From positions 1 to 64,000 of the forward strand of contig JBELJQ010000001.1 in assembly GCA_042090305.1 (NCBI GenBank): DNA of 64,000 nucleotides, in the 5' to 3' direction. Source of the stretch: TMED13 sp042090305 (lineage in GTDB: Bacteria > Pseudomonadota > Alphaproteobacteria > Methylaequorales > Methylaequoraceae). The notes below the pieces were generated by a model that did not search any database, was not told where the DNA came from, and saw only the letters and a program-made list of their open reading frames with translations. Every line of letters begins with the position of its first letter. Position 1 is the first letter of the stretch. The position numbers were made by a program, and so were the translations under genes. Shown here piece by piece: positions 15,246 through 23,427 of this stretch.

Positions 15246-16859
15246 TTAAAGCCCTCGACTAAGTTTTTTTTTTATATTTTCTTTTTCTTTGTAATCAGGT
15301 TCCAAGTTTAGTACCTTTTTCCACTGGGATTTTGCTTCTGATTTCCTATTTGACATCCAATAGGCATCTCCAAGATGATCATTTAGAGTGGCATCGTCAG
15401 GAAGCATCACAACTGCTTTTTCTAAATGAGTAATAGATTCTTCGAAGTTTTTCGCTAAATAGTAAGCCCACCCAAGTGAATCGCGTATATATGCATCTGT
15501 TGGTTCAATTTCAACAGCTCTAATAAGCAGTTTTAATGCCTTAGGAATATTAACTTCTCTATCAAGCCAACTATAAGCTAAATAATTCATCACGTATGGA
15601 TCTTCAGGGTTTAGATTAAGTGATGTTTTAAAATCTTGTTCTGCTCTATTCCATCTATTTAGTCTTTCGTATGATATACCTCTTGAATATAAAATATTTG
15701 ATTTGTTTAATAAACTATCACTATCAATAACTTGAGTATAAATCCTTATAGCTTCTTCATATTTTTTTGTTTGTCTAAATTTATCGGCTAATAGTACTTT
15801 CATTTCAATTTCATCTGGAAACTTTGTTGTGAAAGAAACGATTTCACTCAAAAAGAGCTCTGTTTTCCCAAGTTTTTCAAAAAAGGCTAACCGCATTTTT
15901 AACATTTTCAAGTAATAAATATTTTTATGGTTGAGTTTTTCTAATTCTTGTAAACCTAGTTCTTCTAAGTTCATTTGACTAAGACTCCCTGCTAATAGAA
16001 TTTTCATAGAATTAAAATTTTGTCTAAGTCTTATTGAAAGTTTTCCAAAAAAAATTGAATATTTATATAGGTCATTTGAATAGTACCAACTTGAAATATT
16101 ATAAAAAACTTCGGCCAAGCCTTCTTTCTCATTATTTATTGGATTTAAAAGTTGTTTATTAATTTTCAAAAATTTTTCATCATATTTTTGAAAATTAACA
16201 TTGGCTTTTTGCAGTTCTTTATTTATCTTTAAAGCGCTTTTTTCGTTATTTGTTTCCAAACTATTCAATAATAATATCTCTTTTAGCCTTAGAGACACAA
16301 AATCCTTATTAATAATCTTTTGAAAGAAAAATTCTTTCTTTTTATTATTATTTTTTTTTTTATAAAATAGGGCTGCATGCAAACAAATTATTGGAATACA
16401 TTCATCTTCGACTGAAAGGTTACTTTTTTTATTAAAATCTGACCAAATATTGATAGCTCTGACAAAGTTACTATCAAAGTATTGAGGGTTTATCTCATTT
16501 AAATATTTATCAATAGGCTTGCTAATTAAAAAATTTTCAACTACTTGAAAAAAATTTGCTAGAATATTTGTTTTATCTCTATCTAAAATAATAGTACTTA
16601 TAAGGTTTGATTTATCCCAATCATTGAAAATCATTGAATCAATGAGTAATTCCTCAAGGTACTTATTATCAACTTTTTTCAAATCAACATTTGGATAAAA
16701 GTATTTTTGATTATTAAGATCACTATTTTGTTTAGCATAATTCCAAGAAAGGAAACTTCCAAAATTATTTGCACGAAGATCAGTTGCTCCTGAAAGTTTA
16801 AACTGAAAAAGTAAAATAGTAAGAATTAAGTATTTACATACCTGTGTAATTTGGGCCAC
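15246..16859 (-). CDS. Secreted tetratricopeptide-repeat protein
   Basis: A 537-aa protein with an N-terminal signal-like helix (about 9-25, ending near S-G-A) and TPR units over roughly residues 250-520, for example A-I-R-I-Y-T-Q-V-I-D-S-D and S-I-T-H-L-E-K-A-V-V-M-L-P. It probably acts as a protein-interaction scaffold in the periplasm or at the membrane. The start is a GTG inside the end of the ETF-QO gene (26-bp overlap), just after a GGAGGAG run; no other in-frame start precedes the signal helix. Position between ETF-QO and ispE is one I recall from alphaproteobacteria, but it does not reveal the function. Confidence 0.8.
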   Translation of the reverse strand: MAQITQVCKYLILTILLFQFKLSGATDLRANNFGSFLSWNYAKQNSDLNNQKYFYPNVDLKKVDNKYLEELLIDSMIFNDWDKSNLISTIILDRDKTNILANFFQVVENFLISKPIDKYLNEINPQYFDSNFVRAINIWSDFNKKSNLSVEDECIPIICLHAALFYKKKNNNKKKEFFFQKIINKDFVSLRLKEILLLNSLETNNEKSALKINKELQKANVNFQKYDEKFLKINKQLLNPINNEKEGLAEVFYNISSWYYSNDLYKYSIFFGKLSIRLRQNFNSMKILLAGSLSQMNLEELGLQELEKLNHKNIYYLKMLKMRLAFFEKLGKTELFLSEIVSFTTKFPDEIEMKVLLADKFRQTKKYEEAIRIYTQVIDSDSLLNKSNILYSRGISYERLNRWNRAEQDFKTSLNLNPEDPYVMNYLAYSWLDREVNIPKALKLLIRAVEIEPTDAYIRDSLGWAYYLAKNFEESITHLEKAVVMLPDDATLNDHLGDAYWMSNRKSEAKSQWKKVLNLEPDYKEKENIKKKLSRGL

Positions 16860-18480
16860 CTCCTCCTTCGGGAGTTATCCAGTTTATATTTTGAGATGGA
16901 TCTTTTATATCACAAGTTTTGCAGTGAACACAATTTTGAGCATTTATTTGCAATCTATTAGAACCATTATCTGAAACAATCTCATAAACTCCAGCAGGAC
17001 AATATCTTTGTTCAGGCGAGTCGTAAATTGCTAGATTTTTCTCAATTGGAATTTTATCATTAAGAATCTTCAAATGAACTGGTTGATTTTCTTCATGATA
17101 AGTAGAGGAGAAAGAAACATTTGTTAGCTTATCAAAGGTCAAAACTCCATCATGCTTTGGATATTCAATAATTTCTGATTCTTCCTTCTTTTTTAATGAC
17201 AGATGGTCTGGTTCTCCGTGCTTTAATGTCCAAGGTGCTCTACCTCTCAATATAATCTGATCAATCCCTGTTAGTATAGAGCCCAAACCTAAACCATATT
17301 TAAATGATGGTCTAACATTTCTAGCTGATTTCAACTCTTTACCAGCCCACGATTCATTGAAAATGTCTTGAAAATTTTGAAGCTCATCACCCTCATACCC
17401 ATTTTCTAATTTTTTAAAAGCAAGCTCTGAAGCAATCATTCCAGATTTCATTGCTGTGTGAGTACCTTTAATCTTTGGTGTATTTAATGTTCCAGCATCA
17501 CAACCAATAAGACACCCTCCAGGAAATGATAATTTGGGTAGCGACTGCCACCCACCTTCGTTTAATGCCCTTGCCCCATAAGATACTCTTCTTCCACCAT
17601 CGAGTATTGGGCTAATTGCTTTATGCGTTTTAAATCTTTGGAATTCTTCATATGGTGATAGATAAGGGTTTTTATAATCAAGACCAATAACAAAACCCAG
17701 AGAAACTAAATTTTTATCCAAATGATACAGAAAAGAACCGCCATAAGTTTCAAAATCTAGAGGCCATCCTATTGTGTGCATTATGTTTCCAGCTTGAGCG
17801 TTTTCTGGTTTAATTTCCCATAGCTCTTTCAACCCAATTCCATAAGTTTGATGCTGAGAATTATTTCTAAGTCCAAACTTTTCAATGAGTCTCTTCCCTA
17901 AATGCCCTCTACAACCTTCTGCAAAGAATGTATATTTTGAATGTATTTCTATGCCTGGTTGGAAGTTTGCTCCTGGCTTTCCTTCGGAATCAACACCCAA
18001 ATCACCTGTAATAATTCCTTTTAACTTTTCATTTTCAAAGATCAGATCAGATGCAGAAAATCCAGGATAAATTTCTATACCAAGTTTTTCTGCCTCATTA
18101 CCTAACCATCTGCATAACGAACCTAAAGAAATTACATAATTTCCTCTATTGTGCATGACTGACGGCATTAAAATACTTGGAATATTAAATGCCTTTTCAT
18201 TGGATAAGAATTTGAAGGTCTCCTTATTTACTTTAACTTTAACAGGGCATTCATTAGATTCTCTCCAATCATCGAAAAGCTCATCAAGAGCCGTAGTTTG
18301 CAAAATTGCACCAGAGAGAATGTGAGCACCTACTTCGGAACCTTTTTCAACAATACATACAGAAAAGTCCTTATTATTAAGTTTACACAACTTTTTAAAT
18401 TGTATAGCAGCAGCCAGTCCAGAAGGCCCTGCACCAACTATCAATAAGTCGTAACTCATCTTTTCTCTTGAAATATCCAT
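16834..18480 (-). CDS. etfD: Electron transfer flavoprotein-ubiquinone oxidoreductase
   Basis: Membrane-associated FAD/4Fe-4S enzyme that passes electrons from ETF (fatty-acid and amino-acid oxidation) to ubiquinone. The 548-aa product has the FAD-binding I-V-G-A-G-P-S-G-L-A-A-A near the N terminus and a C-terminal cluster with C494, C517, C520 and C523 (C-P-A-G...C-V-H-C-K-T-C), as in ETFDH. The first ATG is kept because the residues before the flavin site resemble the family's usual N terminus; an ATG at 18459 is also possible. The ETF subunits are not in the window. Confidence 0.95.
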   Translation of the reverse strand: MDISREKMSYDLLIVGAGPSGLAAAIQFKKLCKLNNKDFSVCIVEKGSEVGAHILSGAILQTTALDELFDDWRESNECPVKVKVNKETFKFLSNEKAFNIPSILMPSVMHNRGNYVISLGSLCRWLGNEAEKLGIEIYPGFSASDLIFENEKLKGIITGDLGVDSEGKPGANFQPGIEIHSKYTFFAEGCRGHLGKRLIEKFGLRNNSQHQTYGIGLKELWEIKPENAQAGNIMHTIGWPLDFETYGGSFLYHLDKNLVSLGFVIGLDYKNPYLSPYEEFQRFKTHKAISPILDGGRRVSYGARALNEGGWQSLPKLSFPGGCLIGCDAGTLNTPKIKGTHTAMKSGMIASELAFKKLENGYEGDELQNFQDIFNESWAGKELKSARNVRPSFKYGLGLGSILTGIDQIILRGRAPWTLKHGEPDHLSLKKKEESEIIEYPKHDGVLTFDKLTNVSFSSTYHEENQPVHLKILNDKIPIEKNLAIYDSPEQRYCPAGVYEIVSDNGSNRLQINAQNCVHCKTCDIKDPSQNINWITPEGGGGPNYTGM

Positions 18481-18524
18481 TTTTTTTATAATTCTAATAA
18501 ATTTATAGTAAAATATATATATTA

Positions 18525-19277
18525 ATGAAAGTTAAAAACATAAAGTCTTTTATTGATTTTTATCAATCCCTCGGTATCTCTACTTCTGTCACTGATAAAC
18601 AGAGGAATAGAGAATCAAGTCCAGTTGTCCAAAATAAAGCTTATAGTAAGGATGAAAAAATCTCAGAAAAAAAATTTGATAAAACTCCAGATAAAATTAA
18701 TGCCTTATCGAAACTTAAAGCCAAAGCTCAAAAGTTAGATTGTGATCTTAAAGATATAGCTACAAACCTTGTTTTTTCTGATGGTAATCCAAACAGCGAT
18801 ATAATGTTAATAGGTGAAGCACCTGGAGCAGATGAAGATAAAATTGGTAAACCTTTTGTTGGTCAAGCTGGAATGTTACTTGATAAAATGTTTTCGCTTA
18901 TTGATTTAGATAGAAAGAAAAACTTTTATATTACAAATATATTATTTTGGAGACCTCCTGGTAATAGGACTCCTAGCAGCAAAGAGATTTCAATATGTTT
19001 GAGTATAACTAAAGAACATATTAATTTAATTAAACCCAAATTATTAATTCTTCTTGGAGGCATAGCATCTAAATCATTATTAAACACTTCAGATGGAATA
19101 ACAAAATTAAGATGTAAAAAACATTTATATGAGAATGAAAATAATAAATCTAGAATTTTAACAAAAACAGTTTTTCATCCTGCTTATTTACTTAGAAATC
19201 CAATTGAAAAAAAAAGAATGTGGGAAGACTTACAAGATATTGATAAAATAATTGAAGAAAATAAAATACGTAGGTGA
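18525..19277 (+). CDS. Family 4-like uracil-DNA glycosylase
   Basis: Removes uracil from DNA. The 250-aa product has a variable Lys-rich N terminus (1-70), then G-E-A-P-G-A-D-E-D (97-105), P-F-V-G-Q-A-G, N-I-L-F-W-R-P-P-G-N-R (139-148) and the C-terminal H-P-A-Y-L-L-R. In classical family 4 enzymes a Cys precedes R-P-P and binds the 4Fe-4S cluster; here that position is W142, and the N-terminal C-x2-C is reduced to one Cys (C73). The cluster is therefore probably absent, as in the W-R-P-P-G-N-R subgroup I recall from other alphaproteobacteria. Divergent from ETF-QO and followed by moaB. Confidence 0.85.
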   Translation: MKVKNIKSFIDFYQSLGISTSVTDKQRNRESSPVVQNKAYSKDEKISEKKFDKTPDKINALSKLKAKAQKLDCDLKDIATNLVFSDGNPNSDIMLIGEAPGADEDKIGKPFVGQAGMLLDKMFSLIDLDRKKNFYITNILFWRPPGNRTPSSKEISICLSITKEHINLIKPKLLILLGGIASKSLLNTSDGITKLRCKKHLYENENNKSRILTKTVFHPAYLLRNPIEKKRMWEDLQDIDKIIEENKIRR

Positions 19278-19278
19278 G

Positions 19279-19788
19279 ATGAAATCAAAAGTTCTAAATA
19301 TTTTTGTAATAATTGTTTCTGATTCAAGGGATGAAAGTTCAGATAAATCTGGTAAAGTACTTATGGATAGAATTCATTCCGCAGGCCATTCTTTGGTAAA
19401 TAAAATTTTTATCAAAGATGAAGTCGAGGATATCAAAAAAAAGCTAAATAAACTAATTAAGGAAAAAACTATTGATGTAATCATTCTTTCTGGAGGAACG
19501 GGATTAACTGGAAGGGACTCAACCCCAGAAGCAGTTAAATCTGTAATAAAAAAAGAAATACCTGGTTTTGGAGAAATTTTCAGGTTTATTAGCTTTAAAA
19601 AGATTGCAACTTCTGCCCTACAATCAAGAGCGCTCGCAGGTCTTGCAAATGATAAGTTTATTTTTTCATTACCAGGATCTCCTGGTGCATGTAAAGATGC
19701 TTGGGATGAAATCCTCGTACATCAACTAAATTCAAATACTAAACCCTGTAATCTAGTTGAATTAATTCCTAGGTTAAAAGAACGTTAA
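19279..19788 (+). CDS. moaB: MoaB/MogA-family molybdenum cofactor biosynthesis protein
   Basis: MPT-binding domain protein that adenylylates molybdopterin. It shows V-I-I-V-S-D-S-R-D-E, the core L-S-G-G-T-G-L-T-G-R-D-S-T-P-E-A and F-S-L-P-G-S-P-G-A. The start at 19279 (169 aa) is preferred: TAGGTGAG lies just before it and it starts one base after the uracil glycosylase stop; an ATG at 19252 would add nine residues and overlap by 26 bp. MoaB and MogA cannot be separated by eye. No other cofactor gene is nearby. Confidence 0.83.
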   Translation: MKSKVLNIFVIIVSDSRDESSDKSGKVLMDRIHSAGHSLVNKIFIKDEVEDIKKKLNKLIKEKTIDVIILSGGTGLTGRDSTPEAVKSVIKKEIPGFGEIFRFISFKKIATSALQSRALAGLANDKFIFSLPGSPGACKDAWDEILVHQLNSNTKPCNLVELIPRLKER

Positions 19789-19799
19789 TTTAGATAAGA

Positions 19800-20387
19800 T
19801 TAAAATCTTGAGTTAACTGACGACAGCCACGAGTTAATTTCATTATCTGTTTGCATACAACATGAAGTAATTGGAAATTTATCCTTTTGTAACTTTGTTA
19901 GCCTATCATCTTCTTGGCTTGGTTGGACAAACATAACACAATTTATCTCGTGGATAACACCATTATCAGCCGATGTATTTTCATTCTCAACTACCATATC
20001 CTTAACATATAAACTTTCTCTTTTATAAAGTTGAATTGATTTGTTGGTAACAGTAACTTCTTGTGTAATTTTAGATTTCAAGTCATTACTTGACTTCTGT
20101 CCTATTAAGATGTGATCCAGTATCAACATTTTTCTCAAAGAGGTGTCTGATAAAATTTGATCATAAACCTTTTTAGGTAGAGCATCAAAAGCTTTATTAT
20201 TGGGAACAAAAATTGTCCAATTCCATGGGTATTTTTGTTGCAAAGTTGCTTCAAGTTCTGTGTTATTAATATACGAGTAAAAAATTGATAAGTTAGGGTT
20301 TTCTCTAATAATTTCAATAATACCCTTGGCTTTTAAATCAGAATGAAAAATAAATAAGCAAAGCAAAGAAAAAAATTTTAAATACAA
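19800..20387 (-). CDS. Secreted fasciclin (FAS1) domain protein
   Basis: A small exported protein with one FAS1 domain, a fold linked to adhesion and envelope functions. Motifs are N-W-T-I-F-V-P-N-N-K-A-F-D-A-L-P-K-K-V (H1 region) and L-I-L-D-H-I-L-I-G (H2-like), then D-N-G-V-I-H-E-I-N-C-V-M. A signal peptide spans about residues 1-20. The start is a TTG at 20387, set by a strong AAAGGAG ribosome site (GGAG at 20393-20396) 5 nt upstream; a frame opening at 20402 would include that site. It gives 195 aa. A perfect 27-bp inverted repeat lies in its upstream region. Confidence 0.82.
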   Translation of the reverse strand: MYLKFFSLLCLFIFHSDLKAKGIIEIIRENPNLSIFYSYINNTELEATLQQKYPWNWTIFVPNNKAFDALPKKVYDQILSDTSLRKMLILDHILIGQKSSNDLKSKITQEVTVTNKSIQLYKRESLYVKDMVVENENTSADNGVIHEINCVMFVQPSQEDDRLTKLQKDKFPITSCCMQTDNEINSWLSSVNSRF

Positions 20388-20439
20388 CTTGTCTCCTTTC
20401 AATTCATAAATAATGACTTACATACAAATAAATATTCGA

Positions 20440-20445
20440 TATACT
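20440..20445 (+). promoter_or_regulatory. Candidate -10 (TATACT) for rnhB
   Basis: TATACT lies 53 nt before the rnhB TTG start. If used, the 27-bp palindrome at 20462-20488 would fall in the rnhB leader. On the other strand, TTTACA (20451-20456 reversed) is a possible -35 for the fasciclin gene, with the palindrome 5 bp upstream of it. Neither is confirmed. Confidence 0.25.
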
Positions 20446-20461
20446 TTTTTTGTAAATATTC

Positions 20462-20488
20462 TAATTGTTATATTAGTTATAACAATTA
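20462..20488. promoter_or_regulatory. Perfect 27-bp inverted repeat between fasciclin gene and rnhB
   Basis: TAATTGTTATA and TATAACAATTA are perfect 11-bp arms around the 5-nt spacer TTAGT. The outer arms, TAATTGT-N13-ACAATTA, recur with identical sequence and spacing between coxB and tldD at 42598-42624. The position between divergent genes fits an operator for a dimeric regulator; it could also form a hairpin in the rnhB leader. No regulator is identified. Confidence 0.6.
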
Positions 20489-20498
20489 ATTAATCACC

Positions 20499-21107
20499 TT
20501 GGTAGTAACAAATAAAAATGACTATTATTCAGACCTCGATAACTCAATCATAGGTATCGATGAGGTGGGGAGAGGTGCGCTATGTGGGCCAGTTATTTCT
20601 TGCGCCCTGATACTTCATAAAAATATTTCTCAAGAGAAACTATTTGATGAAATTACAGATTCCAAAAAGTTATCAGAAAAAAAAAGAGTAGAAATATCAA
20701 TGATGATTAAAAAATATTCCAAATTTAATATTGGGATAAGTAATAATATGGAAATTGATAGATTAAATATTCTTAATGCTACGATTCTTTCCATGAAACG
20801 GGCATATAGCAAGTTCAAAAATACTAATCTAAAAATAAAAATCGATGGTTTAAAGACTTTTGAATTAAATGATAGAGCTTCTTTTCACGTCAAGGGAGAT
20901 CAAAAATCAGTTACAATTGCTGCAGCATCTATTGTAGCTAAAGTATATAGAGATAATTTAATGATAAAACTTTCAAGTGATTATCCTCAATATGGTTGGC
21001 TTAAAAATAAAGGTTACGGAACTAAACAACATATTTCTGCCATAAAAAATCATGGAATCACTAAATATCATAGGGTAAGTTTTTTGAAAAATTTAAGCTT
21101 TGGATAA
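20499..21107 (+). CDS. rnhB: Ribonuclease HII
   Basis: Cleaves RNA in RNA-DNA hybrids and at single ribonucleotides in DNA. The 202-aa product has I-G-I-D-E-V-G-R-G-A-L-C-G-P (D21 and E22 catalytic), the K-I-D-G-L strand Asp, and A-A-S-I-V-A-K-V-Y-R-D with its Asp. The start is a TTG with no visible ribosome site; a stop codon lies 10 bases upstream in frame and no ATG precedes the catalytic region. Its 3' end overlaps the convergent histidine kinase gene by 15 bp. Confidence 0.94.
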   Translation: MVVTNKNDYYSDLDNSIIGIDEVGRGALCGPVISCALILHKNISQEKLFDEITDSKKLSEKKRVEISMMIKKYSKFNIGISNNMEIDRLNILNATILSMKRAYSKFKNTNLKIKIDGLKTFELNDRASFHVKGDQKSVTIAAASIVAKVYRDNLMIKLSSDYPQYGWLKNKGYGTKQHISAIKNHGITKYHRVSFLKNLSFG

Positions 21108-22442
21108 GGGGAGTATGATTTTTACTTCAAGCCCACCAAGCTCTTTTGACTTTGCTAAGCAAACACTTCCTTTGCACATTTCTACTATATCCTTAACGAT
21201 GTTAAGCCCTAGCCCTGTACCTGGCGTTTGTTCATCTAATCTAAAACCTCGGGCAAAAACTCTACTCATTTTATTTTCTGGAAGACCTGGTCCGTCATCA
21301 GAAATAATCATTTCAAATTCTTCTTCTGATTTATTATTTATATCAATTATTACCATCTTTTCCCCCCACTTGCATGCATTCTCTACTATATTACCAATAA
21401 CCTCCTCCATGTCTTCAAGACTACTTAAAACTAAAGCCATATTGTTACTGGATCTAATTTTAATATCTTTATTTGAATATAGTTTTCTGAATATTCTGAC
21501 CATTTTTTCAGATAATTCATTTATATTTATTTTATCTTTTGTTACCTTTCCAACGGAATCTAAATGAGCTTTTTTTAAATAACGGTCTATTTGTTTTTTC
21601 ATCAATTGAACTTGACTCATTAAGATTTTATCCTCATTTCCCAATTCATTAGTTACAACTGCCAATGGTGTTTTCAAAACATGAGCAAGATTTCCAACAT
21701 GCGTCTTTGCTCTGTCTAAAATTTTTTCATTATGCTCAAGTAAATTATTTATTTCTGTGGCTAGTGGTTGAACTTCTAATGGGTAGGGATCCTGAAGTTT
21801 TTTTTCATCACCATTCCTAATTTTGAACAAAGCTGTTTTAATTTTGTTCAATGGTAATAATCCAAAATTAACTTGGAGAAAAACTGCTGACATCAGCCCT
21901 ACTCCCAAAACAATTAATATTGTAAGTAAAGTATTATCAAACTTTTTAATATTATCTGTATATTCCTGTGTATCCCCAGAAACAAAAAAAGTTACGGGAT
22001 TACGATATCCTGGAAATGAAATCTCTCTTTGAATTATATGTAGTTTTTTTTTTTCAATTTTTTTAGTTTGTTTTTTATTACCTTGCGCCTGATTTCGAAA
22101 TTGTGATCTTCCTCCGATTAATCTTTTATCGATTGTAAAAACTTGATCCCACATTGATCTTGATCTTGCAAGAGTCTTTGCACCATCATTAATTTGCCAA
22201 TACCAACCAGAATAAGGTTGAAAATACCTTGGATCACCGACCGTACTTACTACAGTTATACTTTCAGAGGAATCAATTCTGCTTGCACCTATAAGTGTTT
22301 CTAATAATAAGTTTAATCTATCATCAAATGCTCTGAAGTTTGTTTTTTCATTTAAATCTGATAATAGTAGACCAGCAGAGAAAAGTGTTAGAATTATCCA
22401 AATTGTTGCACTTAAGAAAAGTCTTACAGCTAAAGAGTTCAT
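21093..22442 (-). CDS. Sensor histidine kinase (PhoQ-like architecture)
   Basis: Inner-membrane sensor kinase of 449 aa. Helices at about 8-30 and 171-193 enclose a periplasmic sensor (31-170) with a Lys/Gln-rich insert. Next come a linker, the H box N-L-A-H-V-L-K-T-P-L with H254, the N box N-I-V-E-N-A-C-K-W-G (351-360), D-D-G-P-G-L-P (382-388) and G-T-G-L-G-L (408-413). It begins one base after the response regulator gene, so they form a pair. The order PepSY-regulator-kinase recalls PhoP/PhoQ-like systems. The signal cannot be read from sequence. Confidence 0.9.
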   Translation of the reverse strand: MNSLAVRLFLSATIWIILTLFSAGLLLSDLNEKTNFRAFDDRLNLLLETLIGASRIDSSESITVVSTVGDPRYFQPYSGWYWQINDGAKTLARSRSMWDQVFTIDKRLIGGRSQFRNQAQGNKKQTKKIEKKKLHIIQREISFPGYRNPVTFFVSGDTQEYTDNIKKFDNTLLTILIVLGVGLMSAVFLQVNFGLLPLNKIKTALFKIRNGDEKKLQDPYPLEVQPLATEINNLLEHNEKILDRAKTHVGNLAHVLKTPLAVVTNELGNEDKILMSQVQLMKKQIDRYLKKAHLDSVGKVTKDKININELSEKMVRIFRKLYSNKDIKIRSSNNMALVLSSLEDMEEVIGNIVENACKWGEKMVIIDINNKSEEEFEMIISDDGPGLPENKMSRVFARGFRLDEQTPGTGLGLNIVKDIVEMCKGSVCLAKSKELGGLEVKIILPLSKA

Positions 22443-22443
22443 T

Positions 22444-23109
22444 TTATTCTTTTTCTATCGACAAGCGATAACCATAACCCCTCTCAGTTTTGATTAAATT
22501 CATACCCATTTTTTTTCTTAACCTTCCTATAAAAACCTCAATAGTATTGGAATCTCTATCAAAATCCTGGTCATATATATGCTCAACAAGTTCTGTTCTA
22601 GAAATGACCTTATCTTGATGATGAAGAAAATATTCAATTATTTTATATTCATGCGAAGTAAGTTTTAGTTTGGTTCCATTAAGAAATACTTTATTAGATT
22701 TAGTGTCTATCTTTAATGGGCCACATTCAATATCGGATGTTGCATGCCCAGCTGAACGTCTTATTAGGGCCCTGAGTCTTGCAAGCAACTCCTCCATTTG
22801 GAAGGGCTTGGTAAGATAATCATCCGCACCTGCATCAAAACCTGATACTTTGTCACTCCATTGATCTCTTGCAGTTAAAATTAAAACTGGAAAGTTTTTT
22901 TTATCTTTTCTCCACTTCTCTAACACTGTTATTCCATCAATGCTCGGCAAACCTAGGTCTAGTATAACTGCATCATATGGTTCTGTATCTCCAAGAAAAT
23001 GACCTTCCTCACCATCTAAAGCAATATCAACCGAATAACCACTATCTTCAAGTGAGGTTTTAATTTGCTCATTTAAATTTGGATCATCTTCAACTACTAA
23101 TATTCTCAA
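22444..23109 (-). CDS. OmpR/PhoP-family response regulator
   Basis: A 221-aa DNA-binding regulator. The receiver domain has the acidic pair at residues 8-9, the phospho-acceptor D51 (V-I-L-D-L-G-L-P), T79 and K101 (L-T-K-P-F). The C-terminal winged helix (about 125-220) ends with I-E-V-F-I-G-R-L-R-K-K...T-E-R-G-Y-G-Y-R-L, the OmpR type. It overlaps the PepSY gene by 4 bp (ATGA) and is followed after one base by the cognate kinase gene. Confidence 0.93.
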   Translation of the reverse strand: MRILVVEDDPNLNEQIKTSLEDSGYSVDIALDGEEGHFLGDTEPYDAVILDLGLPSIDGITVLEKWRKDKKNFPVLILTARDQWSDKVSGFDAGADDYLTKPFQMEELLARLRALIRRSAGHATSDIECGPLKIDTKSNKVFLNGTKLKLTSHEYKIIEYFLHHQDKVISRTELVEHIYDQDFDRDSNTIEVFIGRLRKKMGMNLIKTERGYGYRLSIEKE

Positions 23110-23426
23110 ATGTTGTCTCCTCCTGATAATACTGAAAGCACTGTTGCAGTGCCTGCATCCACTCTTATCTGTTTAACATTATTATTATTATCTATCATCA
23201 TAATATCATATACCCATCCGAATAAACCTTTTTCACTATCTTTAAGGTTTATAGATATAACCCTACCATAAAATTTTTCACTAATTTTTTTTAGGATTTC
23301 GTCTAATGGTAGAATTTCACCCTCGTTGACTGCTTTAATGGCCTTCTCGTGGTCACTCAAGCTTTCAGCTTTTATTTCTGGAAAGTATAAGAAGAAGGTG
23401 ATAATTAAAAAAAAGATTTTGAGCAC
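23106..23426 (-). CDS. Secreted PepSY-domain protein
   Basis: A 106-aa exported protein: signal peptide (about 1-20), then a PepSY domain with G-E-I-L-P-L-D-E-I-L...G-R-V-I-S-I-N-L, W-V-Y-D-I-M-M-I and V-D-A-G-T-A-T-V-L-S-V. PepSY domains often modulate peptidases or sensors outside the membrane. It is the first gene of the operon with the response regulator and kinase and may tune that kinase's periplasmic sensor, which is inference from the gene order. mutY ends 1 base upstream of its start. Confidence 0.84.
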   Translation of the reverse strand: MLKIFFLIITFFLYFPEIKAESLSDHEKAIKAVNEGEILPLDEILKKISEKFYGRVISINLKDSEKGLFGWVYDIMMIDNNNNVKQIRVDAGTATVLSVLSGGDNI

Positions 23427-23427
23427 T

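Noticed and set aside
20462..20488. Reading the perfect palindrome as an intrinsic terminator
   Set aside because: It lies upstream of both divergent genes, so no transcript is known to need termination there, and its stem is almost all A/T.
21100..21567. 155-codon open frame on the plus strand within the histidine kinase gene
   Set aside because: It is the antisense shadow of the ATPase domain, and the kinase motifs on the minus strand are all intact.
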